56,895 nt of DNA from an uncultured Dorea sp. (GCA_910589275.1 CAJUTH010000023.1:1-56895), one strand, 5' to 3'. Positions 1-8,100 are shown, counted from the stretch's first letter. Translations and numbers: made by a program. Notes: a model not told the origin generated them from the letters alone.

Positions 1-14
1 CTTTCCACATCCAA

Positions 15-694
15 TCAAATATAAATCAACTCACTGTTTATGATTTCCTCTGCCCGGTTGCGGATATTGTTCATCCGGCCTAAAATCCAAACTTATATAA
101 AATCCAAACTTTTCTGAAAACAGCTTGATAATTGGGGATTCTTGCCGGAAAAAGTTTGGATTTCGTTTCACAAAGTACAATACTCCAATTATGACAAAAT
201 GCGTAAAACATTGCTATTTAGCTCTGTTTCAATCAATTTATTCTCATTTCTGACAAGAGAAGTACAAAACAAAATCCAAACTTTTATATCAGAAAATGCC
301 TTGAATAAAGGATTTACAGAGGAAAGTTTGGATTTCTTCTAAGTTTGGATTTTGCGGAAAATCCAAAAGTTTAGATTTGGCCTACCCATTCAAGCTGGTT
401 CCGGGCTTTCAGTTCCTCGGTCACTCCTTCGGCGGCTTTCATCTGCTCAATGATTAAGTCCAGCCGTTCCTCTGCCTGCTCGTTCAGATTGGCAAGGTAT
501 GTCCACAATTTCCCGGTCAGGATAAGGGAGCTGTACCGTGCCGGGTGTTCCTGTTTGAGATATTCCCGGTGCAGCCGCCCATAGCGTCCGATGGGGCGGT
601 CCTCCTCCGGCAGCTTCAAGTCCGGGATGTAGTAGTCGCCTACCAGAATATAATCAATTCCGTTCTCTGTGATTCTTTCTTTCAGTTTTTCCAT
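15..694 (-). pseudogene. tnpV: tnpV-type transposon protein, split by an insertion
   Basis: Reading leftward from ATG 694 (AGGAGGG site just upstream), the protein begins MEKLKERI and runs to LEWVG, then enters foreign AT-rich DNA and stops at 371. The missing C-terminus (RMNNIRNRAEEIIN to a TGA at 15-17) resumes in 76-15. Removing 77-378 joins the halves in frame into a 125-residue protein of normal TnpV look. TnpV-family proteins accompany large serine recombinases in Firmicutes transposons; their role is not settled. The start overlaps the end of the upstream XRE gene by 41 nt, so the two were one transcript. As it stands the gene could only make a protein lacking about 18 C-terminal residues. 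Confidence 0.8.
83..378. mobile_element. 296-bp miniature inverted-repeat element inserted in tnpV
   Basis: The element starts AAATCCAAACTT and ends AAGTTTAGATTT, an imperfect 12-bp terminal inverted repeat. It is flanked by identical GGCCTA copies at 77-82 and 379-384, a 6-bp target duplication. Inside, AAATCCAAACTT recurs in both orientations: plus at 83, 100 and 272, minus at 152, 324 and 341, with degenerate copies at 358 and 367. This layout suggests binding sites for a transposase supplied from elsewhere. A 66-codon open frame (142-342, TTG start) is AT-biased and lacks a convincing ribosome site, so I do not call it a gene. I do not recognise the family. Confidence 0.75.
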
Positions 695-926
695 TGTCGT
701 TCCCTCCTGTGGTGGAAGGCTCGTCACTGGCCAGCTCAATCACGTCCATAATGCCACAATCCAGTGTTTCACAAATGCGGGCAAGTGTGTCCATGCTGAT
801 ATGTTTCCCTTCTTTTCCCATGTTGGCTATCATATTTGTGGTCAGGCCAGCGGCAAGCCTTAAATCCTCTTTCCTCATGTTGCGCTCTATCAGTGTGTGC
901 CAGAGCGGTTTGTAGCTAATGTGCAT
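654..926 (-). CDS. XRE-family helix-turn-helix regulator of the tnpV element
   Basis: This 90-residue Cro/CI-like DNA-binding protein has its helix-turn-helix at about residues 17-55 (LRLAAGLTTNMIANMGKEG, then ISMDTLARICETLDC). The ATG at 926 follows a GGGAGAAAA site. Such small XRE proteins commonly sit directly upstream of tnpV in Firmicutes transposons, and here the two reading frames overlap by 41 nt. The C-terminal 20 residues are hydrophilic and probably unstructured. A promoter lies just upstream on the same strand (968-996). The rest of the transposon is absent, so this is a stranded regulator. Its targets are unknown. Confidence 0.75.
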   Translation of the reverse strand: MHISYKPLWHTLIERNMRKEDLRLAAGLTTNMIANMGKEGKHISMDTLARICETLDCGIMDVIELASDEPSTTGGNDNGKTERKNHRERN

Positions 927-967
927 TTTTCTCCCTGCCTTTCTGCCCCGGATGGGCGTTTGTACCC

Positions 968-996
968 ATTATATCAGGATTCTTGCTAACTCACAA
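968..996 (-). promoter_or_regulatory. Promoter of the XRE-tnpV pair
   Basis: On the minus strand TTGTGA (991-996) and a perfect TATAAT (968-973) are separated by 17 bp. The start codon of the XRE gene lies about 40 bp downstream. No clear operator dyad was seen. Confidence 0.6.
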
Positions 997-1055
997 ATAT
1001 TTCTTGACGGTATCGCCGGTTCCGTCTGGATTGTGCTTTTCCTTTCCTCTTTTGA

Positions 1056-1388
1056 TTACCTCTAATTAGCCATGACCTGATTGATGCCAAGGGAATGACC
1101 GATGCAGAGGTATACAAACGAGCCAACATTGATCGGAAGCTGTTTTCTAAGATTCGTATCGGCAAGGGATATATGCCCGGGAGGCGGACAATTCTGGCTC
1201 TTGCTGTTGCCATGGAGCTGACCATGGAAGAAACGGATGATCTGTTGGAGAGAGCCGGATATGCGCTGTCACACAGTCTGAAGTTTGACGTTATCGTGGA
1301 ATACTTTATTGTCAGCAGCAGGTATGACATTTTTGAAATTAACGAAGTCTTATTTAAATATGATCAGCCCCTTCTTGGAGCGGGATAA
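1056..1388 (+). pseudogene. C-terminal remnant of a larger HTH-tailed protein
   Basis: The open frame begins directly after an in-frame TGA (1053-1055) and reads LIDAKGMTDAEVYKRAN, RKLFSKIR, ALAVAMELTMEETDDLL, ending FKYDQPLLG. It matches my recollection of the C-terminal helical domain carried by some macro-domain and related clostridial proteins, which normally follows several hundred other residues. No promoter or convincing ribosome site precedes the first ATG (1095), and the N-terminal part is absent upstream. I treat it as a 5'-truncated fragment. Translation from 1095 into a 97-residue protein cannot be excluded. Confidence 0.55.
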
Positions 1389-1469
1389 TGGATGTCACTT
1401 TCAAAGCGACCAAAAGAAGACCCTTCTGTCGTATCTTTTAGATACAATAAAAAACAGGAGGGCTTTTTT

Positions 1470-1716
1470 ATGAAAAAAATCGAACAGAACTTGTATTTAT
1501 TTTGGATAAGAGTGGTTCCATGAGCGGTTTGGAAAAGGACCGCATTGACTTCCGGGCGATTAAGCCCATTACCGAGAAGGAATATTTTGTCGGAGGTTTC
1601 ACGGCCTTGCTGGATGCCATTGGCAAAGCTATTCACAAAATTGGCACGGTCCAGATGGCATTCATGCCGACCGGGCCGTGGATTATTTAATTTTGAAACA
1701 ACATCGGATTAGGTAA
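1470..1716 (+). pseudogene. von Willebrand factor A domain protein, decayed
   Basis: An AGGAGG site (1456-1461) precedes ATG 1470, but the frame fails within 20 codons. One A is missing from the A-run at 1472-1478; adding it restores MKKNRTELVFILDKSGSMSG, with the DxSxS metal-site motif of vWA domains. Sequence then jumps to RIDFRAIKPITEKEYF and TALLDAIGKAIHKIG, and finally, in another frame, to HADRAVDYL before a stop at 1714-1716. A normal member has about 200 or more residues, so there are at least two internal deletions plus the frameshift. It sits beside the preceding remnant, suggesting both came from the same degraded island. Confidence 0.7.
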
Positions 1717-1746
1717 CTTTTTAAAAATACAGGCAGAGTAAGGAAA

Positions 1747-1775
1747 TGGAAGGAAAAGAGAGCTTTCTTTATAAT
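1747..1775 (+). promoter_or_regulatory. Candidate promoter of the arabinose operon
   Basis: A perfect TATAAT (1770-1775) lies 64 bp before the araA start. The position 17 bp upstream (TGGAAG, 1747-1752) is a poor -35, which would fit an activator-dependent promoter. No clear CRE or AraR-type dyad was seen. Confidence 0.35.
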
Positions 1776-1839
1776 AAAGTGCAGTGAGACAGGAATGAAA
1801 AATTCTAGAAAGAAAATGAAAGTAAAGGAGAGCAAGCAT

Positions 1840-3339
1840 ATGTTAAAAATGAAGGATTATGAATTTTGGTTTTGTACCGGGTCACAGGATTTGTATGGGG
1901 ACGAGTGCCTGGCCCATGTAGCGGAGCATTCTAAGAAAATCGTGGAGGCTCTTAATGCTTCCGGTAACCTTCCTTACCCGGTTGTATGGAAGCCGACCCT
2001 GATTACAAATGAATTGATCAGGAAGACCTTTAACGAGGCAAATACAGATGAGAACTGCGCGGGAGTTATTACATGGATGCATACGTTTTCACCGGCGAAG
2101 TCATGGATATTGGGCCTGCAGGAGTACCGGAAGCCGCTGTTGCATTTCCATACCCAGTTTAACCGGGAAATCCCTTATGATTCCATCGATATGGATTTTA
2201 TGAATGAGAACCAGTCGGCCCATGGAGACAGGGAATATGGCCATATCTTCAGCCGTCTTGGCATGGAGCGCAAGGTGGTTGTGGGATACTGGGATGACGC
2301 TGAGGTGCAGAAGGAGATCGGTACATGGATGCGCACGGCAGTAGGCGTGATTGAGAGCAGTCATGTGCGTGTGATGCGTGTAGCGGACAACATGAGAAAT
2401 GTTGCGGTCACCGAAGGTGATAAAGTAGAGGCGCAGATTAAGTTTGGATGGGAAGTGGACGCATATCCGATCGCTGAGATCACGGATGCGGTAAACGCGG
2501 TATCCAAGGCTGATATTGACGCGCTGGTTGAAGAATATTATGACAAATACGAAATTCTTCTGGAGGGAAGGGATGAGAAGGAGTTCCGTAGACATGTTGC
2601 AGTACAGGCGGGCATTGAGATTGGCTTCGAGCGTTTCTTAGAGGAGAAACAGTATCAGGCAATCGTTACCCATTTCGGCGACCTTGGAGGATTAAAGCAG
2701 CTTCCGGGACTGGCAATCCAGAGACTGATGGAAAAGGGATACGGATTCGGTGCAGAGGGCGACTGGAAAACAGCGGCTATGGTTCGGATTATGAAGATTA
2801 TGACCCAGGGTATGAAGGATGCGAAGGGAACCTCATTTATGGAGGATTATACTTATAATTTGGTTCCGGGCAAGGAAGGGATCCTGCAGGCGCATATGCT
2901 GGAGGTGTGCCCGACAATTGCGGACGGTAAGATCAGCATCAAGGAGCAGCCTCTTTCCATGGGCGACAGGGAAGACCCGGCAAGGCTGGTATTTACCGCG
3001 AAGACCGGCCCTGCGGTTGCAACATCCCTGATTGATTTAGGCGATCGGTTCCGCCTGATTATCAATGATGTTGACTGTAAGAAGGTGGAGAAGCCGATGC
3101 CGAAGCTTCCGGTTGCAACTGCATTCTGGACTCCCAAGCCAAATCTTAAAACAGGAGCCGAGGCGTGGATTCTGGCGGGCGGCGCGCATCATACGGCGTT
3201 CTCCTACGACCTGACGGCAGAGCAGATGGGAGACTGGGCGGCATGTATGGGAATTGAAGCGGTTTATATCGACAAGGATACCACCATCCGCCAGTTTAAG
3301 AATGAATTGCTCTGGAACAGTGTGGCATTTGGCAAATAG
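1840..3339 (+). CDS. araA: L-arabinose isomerase
   Basis: This 499-residue cytoplasmic enzyme converts L-arabinose to L-ribulose, the first step of arabinose use. It has the family's usual length and hallmark stretches: EFWFCTGSQDLYG near the N-terminus, TWMHTFSPAKSWI, LLHFHTQFNREIP, GAEGDWKTAA in the middle, and GGAHHTAFS near the C-terminus. Catalytic glutamate and histidine positions of the fucose/arabinose isomerase fold are visible in these blocks. I chose ATG 1840 because AAGGAG (1825-1830) sits 9 bp upstream; an in-frame ATG at 1795 lacks this. It is the first gene of an operon with the kinase 21 bp downstream and araD. No transporter is adjacent. Confidence 0.95.
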   Translation: MLKMKDYEFWFCTGSQDLYGDECLAHVAEHSKKIVEALNASGNLPYPVVWKPTLITNELIRKTFNEANTDENCAGVITWMHTFSPAKSWILGLQEYRKPLLHFHTQFNREIPYDSIDMDFMNENQSAHGDREYGHIFSRLGMERKVVVGYWDDAEVQKEIGTWMRTAVGVIESSHVRVMRVADNMRNVAVTEGDKVEAQIKFGWEVDAYPIAEITDAVNAVSKADIDALVEEYYDKYEILLEGRDEKEFRRHVAVQAGIEIGFERFLEEKQYQAIVTHFGDLGGLKQLPGLAIQRLMEKGYGFGAEGDWKTAAMVRIMKIMTQGMKDAKGTSFMEDYTYNLVPGKEGILQAHMLEVCPTIADGKISIKEQPLSMGDREDPARLVFTAKTGPAVATSLIDLGDRFRLIINDVDCKKVEKPMPKLPVATAFWTPKPNLKTGAEAWILAGGAHHTAFSYDLTAEQMGDWAACMGIEAVYIDKDTTIRQFKNELLWNSVAFGK

Positions 3340-3360
3340 GGAAGGCAGGCAGAGGATAAG

Positions 3361-4956
3361 ATGAGTAATGCGAAAGAAATCATAGAGAGCGGCAGAGCCG
3401 TCATGGGACTGGAATTCGGCTCTACAAGAATTAAGGCTGTGTTAATCGACGAGACCCATACCCCGATTGCTTCTGGGGACCATGAGTGGGAGAACCGTCT
3501 GGAAAATGGAATCTGGACCTATTCCTTAGAGGATATCTGGGAGGGGCTCCGGGACAGCTACCGGAAACTGGCGGCAGATGTGGAAGCGAAGTATGATACA
3601 ACGTTGAAAAAGATCGGCGCGATCGGATTCAGCGCAATGATGCATGGCTATATGGCGTTTGACAAGGAAGAGAACTTACTGGTTCCCTTCCGTACATGGA
3701 GAAATGGAATTACGGGGCCGGCTTCAGAGGCGCTTACGGAGCTGTTCCAGTATAATATTCCCCAGAGGTGGAGTATTTCCCATTTGTATCAGGCCATTTT
3801 GAATGAGGAAGATCATGTAAAGGACATTGCGTATATCACGACCCTTGCAGGCTATATTCACTGGCAGCTTACAGGCCAGAAGGTATTGGGAGTGGGAGAC
3901 GCTTCCGGTATGTTCCCGATTAATCCGGATACAAAGGATTACGACGAGGTTATGGTAGAGAAATTTGATACGCTGGTTCAGGACAAAGGATTTCCATGGA
4001 CATTGAAGGAAATCCTTCCGAAGGTTCTTGTTGCGGGAGAAGTTGCGGGAATCCTGACGAAGGAAGGGGCAAAGCTCTTAGATGAGACGGGCGTCTTAGA
4101 ACCGGGCGTGCCGATCTGTCCGCCGGAAGGAGACGCCGGAACGGGAATGGCAGCCACCAACAGCGTAAAGAGGCGTACGGGCAATGTGTCTGCGGGGACT
4201 TCTGTATTTGCAATGGTAGTGCTGGAGCGGGAACTTAAGAAAATATATCCTGAGATCGATCTTGTGACCACGCCGGACGGGAATCTTGTGGGCATGGTCC
4301 ATGCCAATAACTGTACTTCTGACTTGAATGCGTGGGTCGGCTTGTTCCAGGAATTTGCAGAAAGCTTCGGAATGGAAGTGGATAAGAACCAATTGTTTGG
4401 AGTTCTCTATAATAAGGCCATGGAAGGGGATGCGGACTGCGGAGGACTGCTGTCCTACGGATATTTATCCGGGGAGAATATTACCGGCGTAGAGAATGGA
4501 AGGCCGTTATTCGTACGCTCACCGGAGAGCAGCTTCAATCTTGCGAATTTTATGCGGGTACACCTGTTTACCGCGCTGGGCGCATTGAAGGTAGGCATGG
4601 ATATCCTGCTGAAGGAAGAAAAGGTTGAGATCGACGAAATCTTAGGACACGGCGGATTATTTAAGACCAAAGGCGTGGGACAGAGTATCCTTGCGGCAGC
4701 GATCCATACGCCGGTTTCCGTGATGGAGACGGCCGGAGAAGGCGGTCCATGGGGGATGGCGCTTCTTGCTTCCTATATGCTGAATAAGGAAAAGGGAGAG
4801 ACGCTGGCAGATTACCTGTCAGAGAAAGTGTTCGCGGGAAATAAAGGCTCAAGGATGGAGCCGAAACCGGAAGACGAGGAAGGCTTCGAGGTATTTGCCC
4901 GCCGGTATGTGAAAGGCGTGGGCATCGAGAAGGCAGCGGCAGAATTATTAGTATAA
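3361..4956 (+). CDS. FGGY-family sugar kinase, probable L-ribulokinase
   Basis: This 531-residue kinase should phosphorylate L-ribulose to L-ribulose-5-phosphate. The actin-like ATPase fold is indicated by GLEFGSTRIKAVLID (residues 17-31), GFSAMMHGYMAF, PEGDAGTGMAATNSV, the NVSAGTSVFAM phosphate loop and GGPWGMALLASYM near the C-terminus. The assignment rests on position between araA and araD. By sequence it is the clostridial xylulokinase-like type rather than an Escherichia coli AraB type, so I give no symbol; xylulose or another ketose is the main alternative. Translation is probably coupled to araA. A perfect 9-bp inverted repeat spans its stop codon. Confidence 0.85.
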   Translation: MSNAKEIIESGRAVMGLEFGSTRIKAVLIDETHTPIASGDHEWENRLENGIWTYSLEDIWEGLRDSYRKLAADVEAKYDTTLKKIGAIGFSAMMHGYMAFDKEENLLVPFRTWRNGITGPASEALTELFQYNIPQRWSISHLYQAILNEEDHVKDIAYITTLAGYIHWQLTGQKVLGVGDASGMFPINPDTKDYDEVMVEKFDTLVQDKGFPWTLKEILPKVLVAGEVAGILTKEGAKLLDETGVLEPGVPICPPEGDAGTGMAATNSVKRRTGNVSAGTSVFAMVVLERELKKIYPEIDLVTTPDGNLVGMVHANNCTSDLNAWVGLFQEFAESFGMEVDKNQLFGVLYNKAMEGDADCGGLLSYGYLSGENITGVENGRPLFVRSPESSFNLANFMRVHLFTALGALKVGMDILLKEEKVEIDEILGHGGLFKTKGVGQSILAAAIHTPVSVMETAGEGGPWGMALLASYMLNKEKGETLADYLSEKVFAGNKGSRMEPKPEDEEGFEVFARRYVKGVGIEKAAAELLV

Positions 4957-4970
4957 CGAAATCGTTATAC
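4951..4970 (+). repeat. Intercistronic inverted repeat
   Basis: GTATAACGA and TCGTTATAC flank a 2-nt centre, overlapping the kinase stop codon (TAA 4954-4956). There is no T-run, so it is not a normal terminator. It could be an mRNA-stabilising or processing hairpin between the kinase and araD, or a protein-binding dyad. Confidence 0.5.
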
Positions 4971-5025
4971 CGGTATGAACAGAGTATGCCCTTAGGGTTA
5001 GATAGTAAGGAGGATTTGTACAGTC

Positions 5026-5727
5026 ATGTTAGAGCAGTTGAAGAAAGAGGTTTATGAGGCAAATATGCTGCTTCCAAAGTATCAGCTTGTTACTTTTACA
5101 TGGGGGAATGTAAGCGGGATTGACCGGGAAAAAGGTTTGTTTGTGATCAAACCCAGCGGGGTAGACTATGAGAAGTTGTCGCCGGAGGATATGGTGGTGG
5201 TAGACCTTGAGGGCAGCAAAGTGGAAGGGAGATACAACCCGTCTTCTGATACGGCAACCCATGCGGTGCTCTATCAACAGTTCTCGGATATCGGCGGCAT
5301 CGTACATACCCACTCATCATGGGCCACAAGCTGGGCACAGGCGGGAAGAGGGATTCCCTGCTATGGAACGACCCATGCGGATTATTTGTACGGGGAGGTT
5401 CCCTGTGTGCGGAATCTTACAAAGGAAGAGATTGAAAAGGGGTATGAGAAAAACACAGGAGTGCTGATCGCAGAGGAGTTTGCATCCAAGGGACTTGATT
5501 TTACCGCGACTCCGGCGGTACTCTGTAAAAACCACGGACCCTTTACATGGGGGAAGGACGCCCATGAGGCGGTACACAATGCGGTGGTGCTGGAGGAAGT
5601 TGCGCGGATGGCGGCCAGGTGTGAGTGGCTGAACCCGGAGAATAAACCGGCGCCGCAGGAGCTTCAGGATAAGCATTATTACAGGAAACATGGCGCGAAT
5701 GCATATTATGGGCAGTTAGGAAAATAG
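5026..5727 (+). CDS. araD: L-ribulose-5-phosphate 4-epimerase
   Basis: This 233-residue class II aldolase-fold enzyme converts L-ribulose-5-phosphate to D-xylulose-5-phosphate, feeding the pentose phosphate pathway. Seen in the protein: FTWGNVSG (residues 24-31), IKPSGVDYE, the zinc-binding HTHSSWATSW and HADYLYGEVPC, and NHGPFTWG near residue 170. An AAGGAGGAT site precedes ATG 5026. It closes the three-gene arabinose operon, 69 bp after the kinase. Length is normal for the family. A close relative acting on another pentulose phosphate is unlikely given the araA neighbour. Confidence 0.95.
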   Translation: MLEQLKKEVYEANMLLPKYQLVTFTWGNVSGIDREKGLFVIKPSGVDYEKLSPEDMVVVDLEGSKVEGRYNPSSDTATHAVLYQQFSDIGGIVHTHSSWATSWAQAGRGIPCYGTTHADYLYGEVPCVRNLTKEEIEKGYEKNTGVLIAEEFASKGLDFTATPAVLCKNHGPFTWGKDAHEAVHNAVVLEEVARMAARCEWLNPENKPAPQELQDKHYYRKHGANAYYGQLGK

Positions 5728-5770
5728 TATAGATGAAGGAAATCGCTGTTCACACTTTTTTCACAAATAA

Positions 5771-5815
5771 TTAGCACTCAAAGCTTGACGTGGCTAACAA
5801 TACGTGTTATATAAT
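5771..5815 (+). promoter_or_regulatory. hsp20 promoter with CIRCE-like operator
   Basis: TTAGCACTC (5771-5779) matches the left arm of the HrcA operator CIRCE exactly. After the canonical 9-bp spacer the right arm reads CGTGGCTAA (5789-5797), matching only its inner-to-outer GCTAA part. A promoter overlaps: TTGACG (5785-5790), 17 bp, TATATA (5808-5813), or TATAAT at 5810-5815 with a 19-bp gap. The overlap is where a repressor would block RNA polymerase. Confidence 0.6.
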
Positions 5816-5903
5816 AAATATAACAAATAAAACAATTCATATTTTAAATACCTTTCAGGTATACTAATCCTGATAAGGCATGAATTTTAAGGAGGTATGA
5901 CCT

Positions 5904-6326
5904 ATGTTGTTAGCAAACAGGAATTATAATTTATTTGATGATTTTTTCAGGGATCCATTTTTTACCCGGCCATTTGAGAATGCGTCTTCCCAGATCATGA
6001 AGACAGACATCCATGAGAAGGACGGAAGTTATGTGATTGATATGGAACTTCCCGGCTATGGTAAAGAGGATATCAAGGCGGATTTGAAGGATGGCTATAT
6101 GACGATTACCGCTGCGAAGAATGAGACGAAGGAAGAGAAGGATGCTAAGGGGAATTGCATCCGCAAGGAACGCTATACCGGAACCTGCAACAGGAGTTTC
6201 TATGTAGGCGACCAGATCACGCAGGACGACATTAAGGCTTCCTTTAAAGACGGTATCCTGACCATGGTGGTGCCGAAGGAAGCGCCGAAGGTGATTGAAG
6301 AGCCAAAGTATATTGCGATTGAGTAG
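5904..6326 (+). CDS. hsp20: Hsp20-family small heat-shock protein
   Basis: This 140-residue protein is an ATP-independent holdase chaperone forming cytoplasmic oligomers. The alpha-crystallin domain spans about residues 30-130: KTDIHEKDGSYVIDMELPG, a central AAKNETKEE segment, SFYVGDQITQDDIKASF and the near-invariant DGILTMVVPK. An N-terminal FDDFFRDPFF segment and a short EPKYIAIE tail (IxI-like motif for oligomerisation) fit the family. An AGGAGGT site lies before ATG 5904. Regulation is probably heat-inducible through the CIRCE-like site upstream. It is monocistronic, ending at a terminator shared with the convergent AraC-type gene. Confidence 0.92.
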   Translation: MLLANRNYNLFDDFFRDPFFTRPFENASSQIMKTDIHEKDGSYVIDMELPGYGKEDIKADLKDGYMTITAAKNETKEEKDAKGNCIRKERYTGTCNRSFYVGDQITQDDIKASFKDGILTMVVPKEAPKVIEEPKYIAIE

Positions 6327-6391
6327 TGCCAATGCGGTGCTCTGGCTTGCTGCTTTGCTGGAATAAATGAAAGAATCTTAAGCATAAAGAT

Positions 6392-6420
6392 AAGGTCATG
6401 CGAGGCATGGCCTTATTTTT
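6392..6420. terminator. Terminator between hsp20 and the araC-like gene
   Basis: A 10-bp stem (AAGGTCATGC with GCATGGCCTT, one G-T pair), a 3-nt GAG loop and a following TATTTTTA run form a good plus-strand intrinsic terminator. It overlaps the last codon of the minus-strand regulator. Confidence 0.8.
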
Positions 6421-7474
6421 ATGCTGTTATATGCTTGCGGTATTTTGACGGGGTCATGCCGTATTTTTCCACAAATATTTTATAGAAGAAGCCTTTATTG
6501 TGGTAGCCTACCTCCGCGGCGATTTCCTCAATGCTGAGGGAGGTAGTCCGAAGCAGGCGTTCCGCGGCGTCTAGGCGTATCTGCTTGAGATAGCCGGAGT
6601 AGGTAAGTCCGGTTTTATTTTTGATGATCCGGTTGAAATAGTCTTCTTGGTAATGAAATTTCGTTACCAGATCCTGTATGGCGACGGTCTGGTAGTTTCG
6701 CTTCATATATTCCGTGATTTCATGGAAAACTAGCCAGCTCATGGATTTTTTCTGCTGCTGGGATAGTGAAAAGTCAAATTCTGTGCTCAGAAGGCGGAAA
6801 ATCCGAAAGAGCATACCCTTGCATACGTAGTGGGATCCGACGGTGTTTGAAACCAATTCCTGCAGAAAAAGAAGAAGGCATTCTTCCATATGGGCTGTGG
6901 ATGGGATATTGGTTTTGGGGCGGAAGTGAAGGTATTGCTGCAGATCCTTTTGTTCTAAGAGGGCGGACTGCAGGAAGGATATGATTTTCTGGGTGGTAAT
7001 GTTTTCGTTGATCACTTCGTGAAACATATCGTTTGCGATACCGATAAACAGAATGATGGCATCCTCGGAAATGAGATAATCCTGGTGCAGGCAGTTTTTA
7101 TCAATCAGGCATAGTTCGCCGGCGCGAAAATGGATCGTTTTGCCGACGATATTCTGATAGAAATTGCCCTTTACAATATAGGCCAGTTCCAGATAGTCAT
7201 GAGTGTGGAGCTGTGTGGCGCTTTCCGGTTGGAAGGGGAGCGCGTAATGGAAGGGCTCCGGGGACGGAAGCATGGTGGCATAGAGTTTATTTTTGGAAGA
7301 GAGATTCCAACACAGTGCAAAAAACCTGCTTTCGCTAAGCAACGGATAGGTTTTTACTTCTTTTGCAAATTTTGAATATTCCATACAGACTAGGCGGCTG
7401 CCAAGTGGGTGGTTTTTAGGGAGCGGTTTTCCATTTTGTTCTGTAATTCGCCTGCATAGCTCGGAGAGCGGCAT
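6419..7474 (-). CDS. AraC-family transcriptional regulator with cupin sensor domain
   Basis: The 351-residue protein has an N-terminal cupin-like sensing domain (about residues 75-160; HTHDYLELAYIVKG is a typical beta-barrel strand with metal- or sugar-facing histidines). The C-terminal AraC DNA-binding domain has two helix-turn-helix motifs (about 250-350; IQDLVTKFHYQEDYFNRIIK and SIEEIAAEVGYHNKGFF). ATG 7474 follows AGGAGGT. It lies convergent to hsp20 and 700 bp from the arabinose operon. The gap and the heat-shock gene between them mean control of araA-D is only a possibility. No metabolic gene is divergent from it; the adjacent sequence is a recombinase scrap, so its original neighbour may be lost. 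Confidence 0.85.
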   Translation of the reverse strand: MPLSELCRRITEQNGKPLPKNHPLGSRLVCMEYSKFAKEVKTYPLLSESRFFALCWNLSSKNKLYATMLPSPEPFHYALPFQPESATQLHTHDYLELAYIVKGNFYQNIVGKTIHFRAGELCLIDKNCLHQDYLISEDAIILFIGIANDMFHEVINENITTQKIISFLQSALLEQKDLQQYLHFRPKTNIPSTAHMEECLLLFLQELVSNTVGSHYVCKGMLFRIFRLLSTEFDFSLSQQQKKSMSWLVFHEITEYMKRNYQTVAIQDLVTKFHYQEDYFNRIIKNKTGLTYSGYLKQIRLDAAERLLRTTSLSIEEIAAEVGYHNKGFFYKIFVEKYGMTPSKYRKHITA

Positions 7475-7559
7475 AATTGAAACCTCCTGATATATATTGC
7501 AGTCTGCGGGGCTGTCTGTAATCAGTATACGGGATAGGAAAAGAAAATGCCAGTCGGAT

Positions 7560-7705
7560 TTTGTATTAGAAAAATGTATCCGAAAAAAGGCAGAAACCTA
7601 TGATGATTATAAGGAAAGCTTACTGACAAAAGAAGAATTTATTGCATATGGGAAAAATGCGATATGCAAAGACAGCAATTAGAAGCACAGCTTTCAGATG
7701 CGGAT
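7560..7705 (+). pseudogene. Serine-recombinase C-terminal scrap
   Basis: The frame reads KKAETYDDYKESLLTKEEFIAYGKN and, after a frame change near 7660, MQRQQLEAQLSD. This resembles the coiled-coil part of large serine recombinases, where YxDYxxGLLTKEEF is common. The catalytic N-terminus is absent. Directly downstream, in the second frame, the sequence becomes galactose mutarotase. This looks like a scar left by a mobile element that removed the 5' part of galM. Confidence 0.5.
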
Positions 7706-8086
7706 ACACCGATGGATTTTCGGAAGGCGAAGCAGATCAGCGCCGAGATCGGAGCGGATTATGAGCCTTTGGTCTTCGAGCAGGGATATGACCATAACTG
7801 GGCGTTAAACGGCGAGGGTTACCGCCCGGCGGTAGAGATGTATTCGGATAAGACAGGCATACGGATGGAGATCAAAACGGATCTGCCGGGAGTACAGTTC
7901 TATTCCGGCAATTTCCTGACGGGCGAGCCGGGGAAAGACGGCGCGTATTATAAGAAGAGGAGCGGGGTATGCTTTGAGACCCAGTATTTCCCGGATGCAA
8001 TCCATCATGAGGCTTTTGTAAGCCCCGTATTAGAAAAGGATAAGGAGTTTACGTTGGTAACGGCGTATTGCTTTGGTGAAAGGTAA
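7700..8086 (+). pseudogene. galM: Aldose 1-epimerase, C-terminal fragment only
   Basis: From about 7700 the frame encodes TPMDFRKAKQI, GYDHNWAL, VEMYSDKTGIRMEI, PGVQFYSGNFL, KRSGVCFETQYFPDA and the terminal VLEKDKEFTLVTAYCF. These are the C-terminal 125 or so residues of galactose mutarotase, including the catalytic-glutamate block (CFETQ). The family is about 340 residues; the first 200 or more, including the catalytic histidines, are missing. In frame, the sequence upstream (ATG 7664) belongs to the recombinase scrap. A product would be inactive. The remnant is well preserved, suggesting a fairly recent event. Confidence 0.8.
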
Positions 8087-8100
8087 TAATTGAGGCAGGG

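Noticed and set aside
142..342. 66-codon open frame inside the miniature element
   Set aside because: TTG start without a clear ribosome site, AT-driven composition, and it runs through the AAATCCAAACTT repeats; more likely non-coding.
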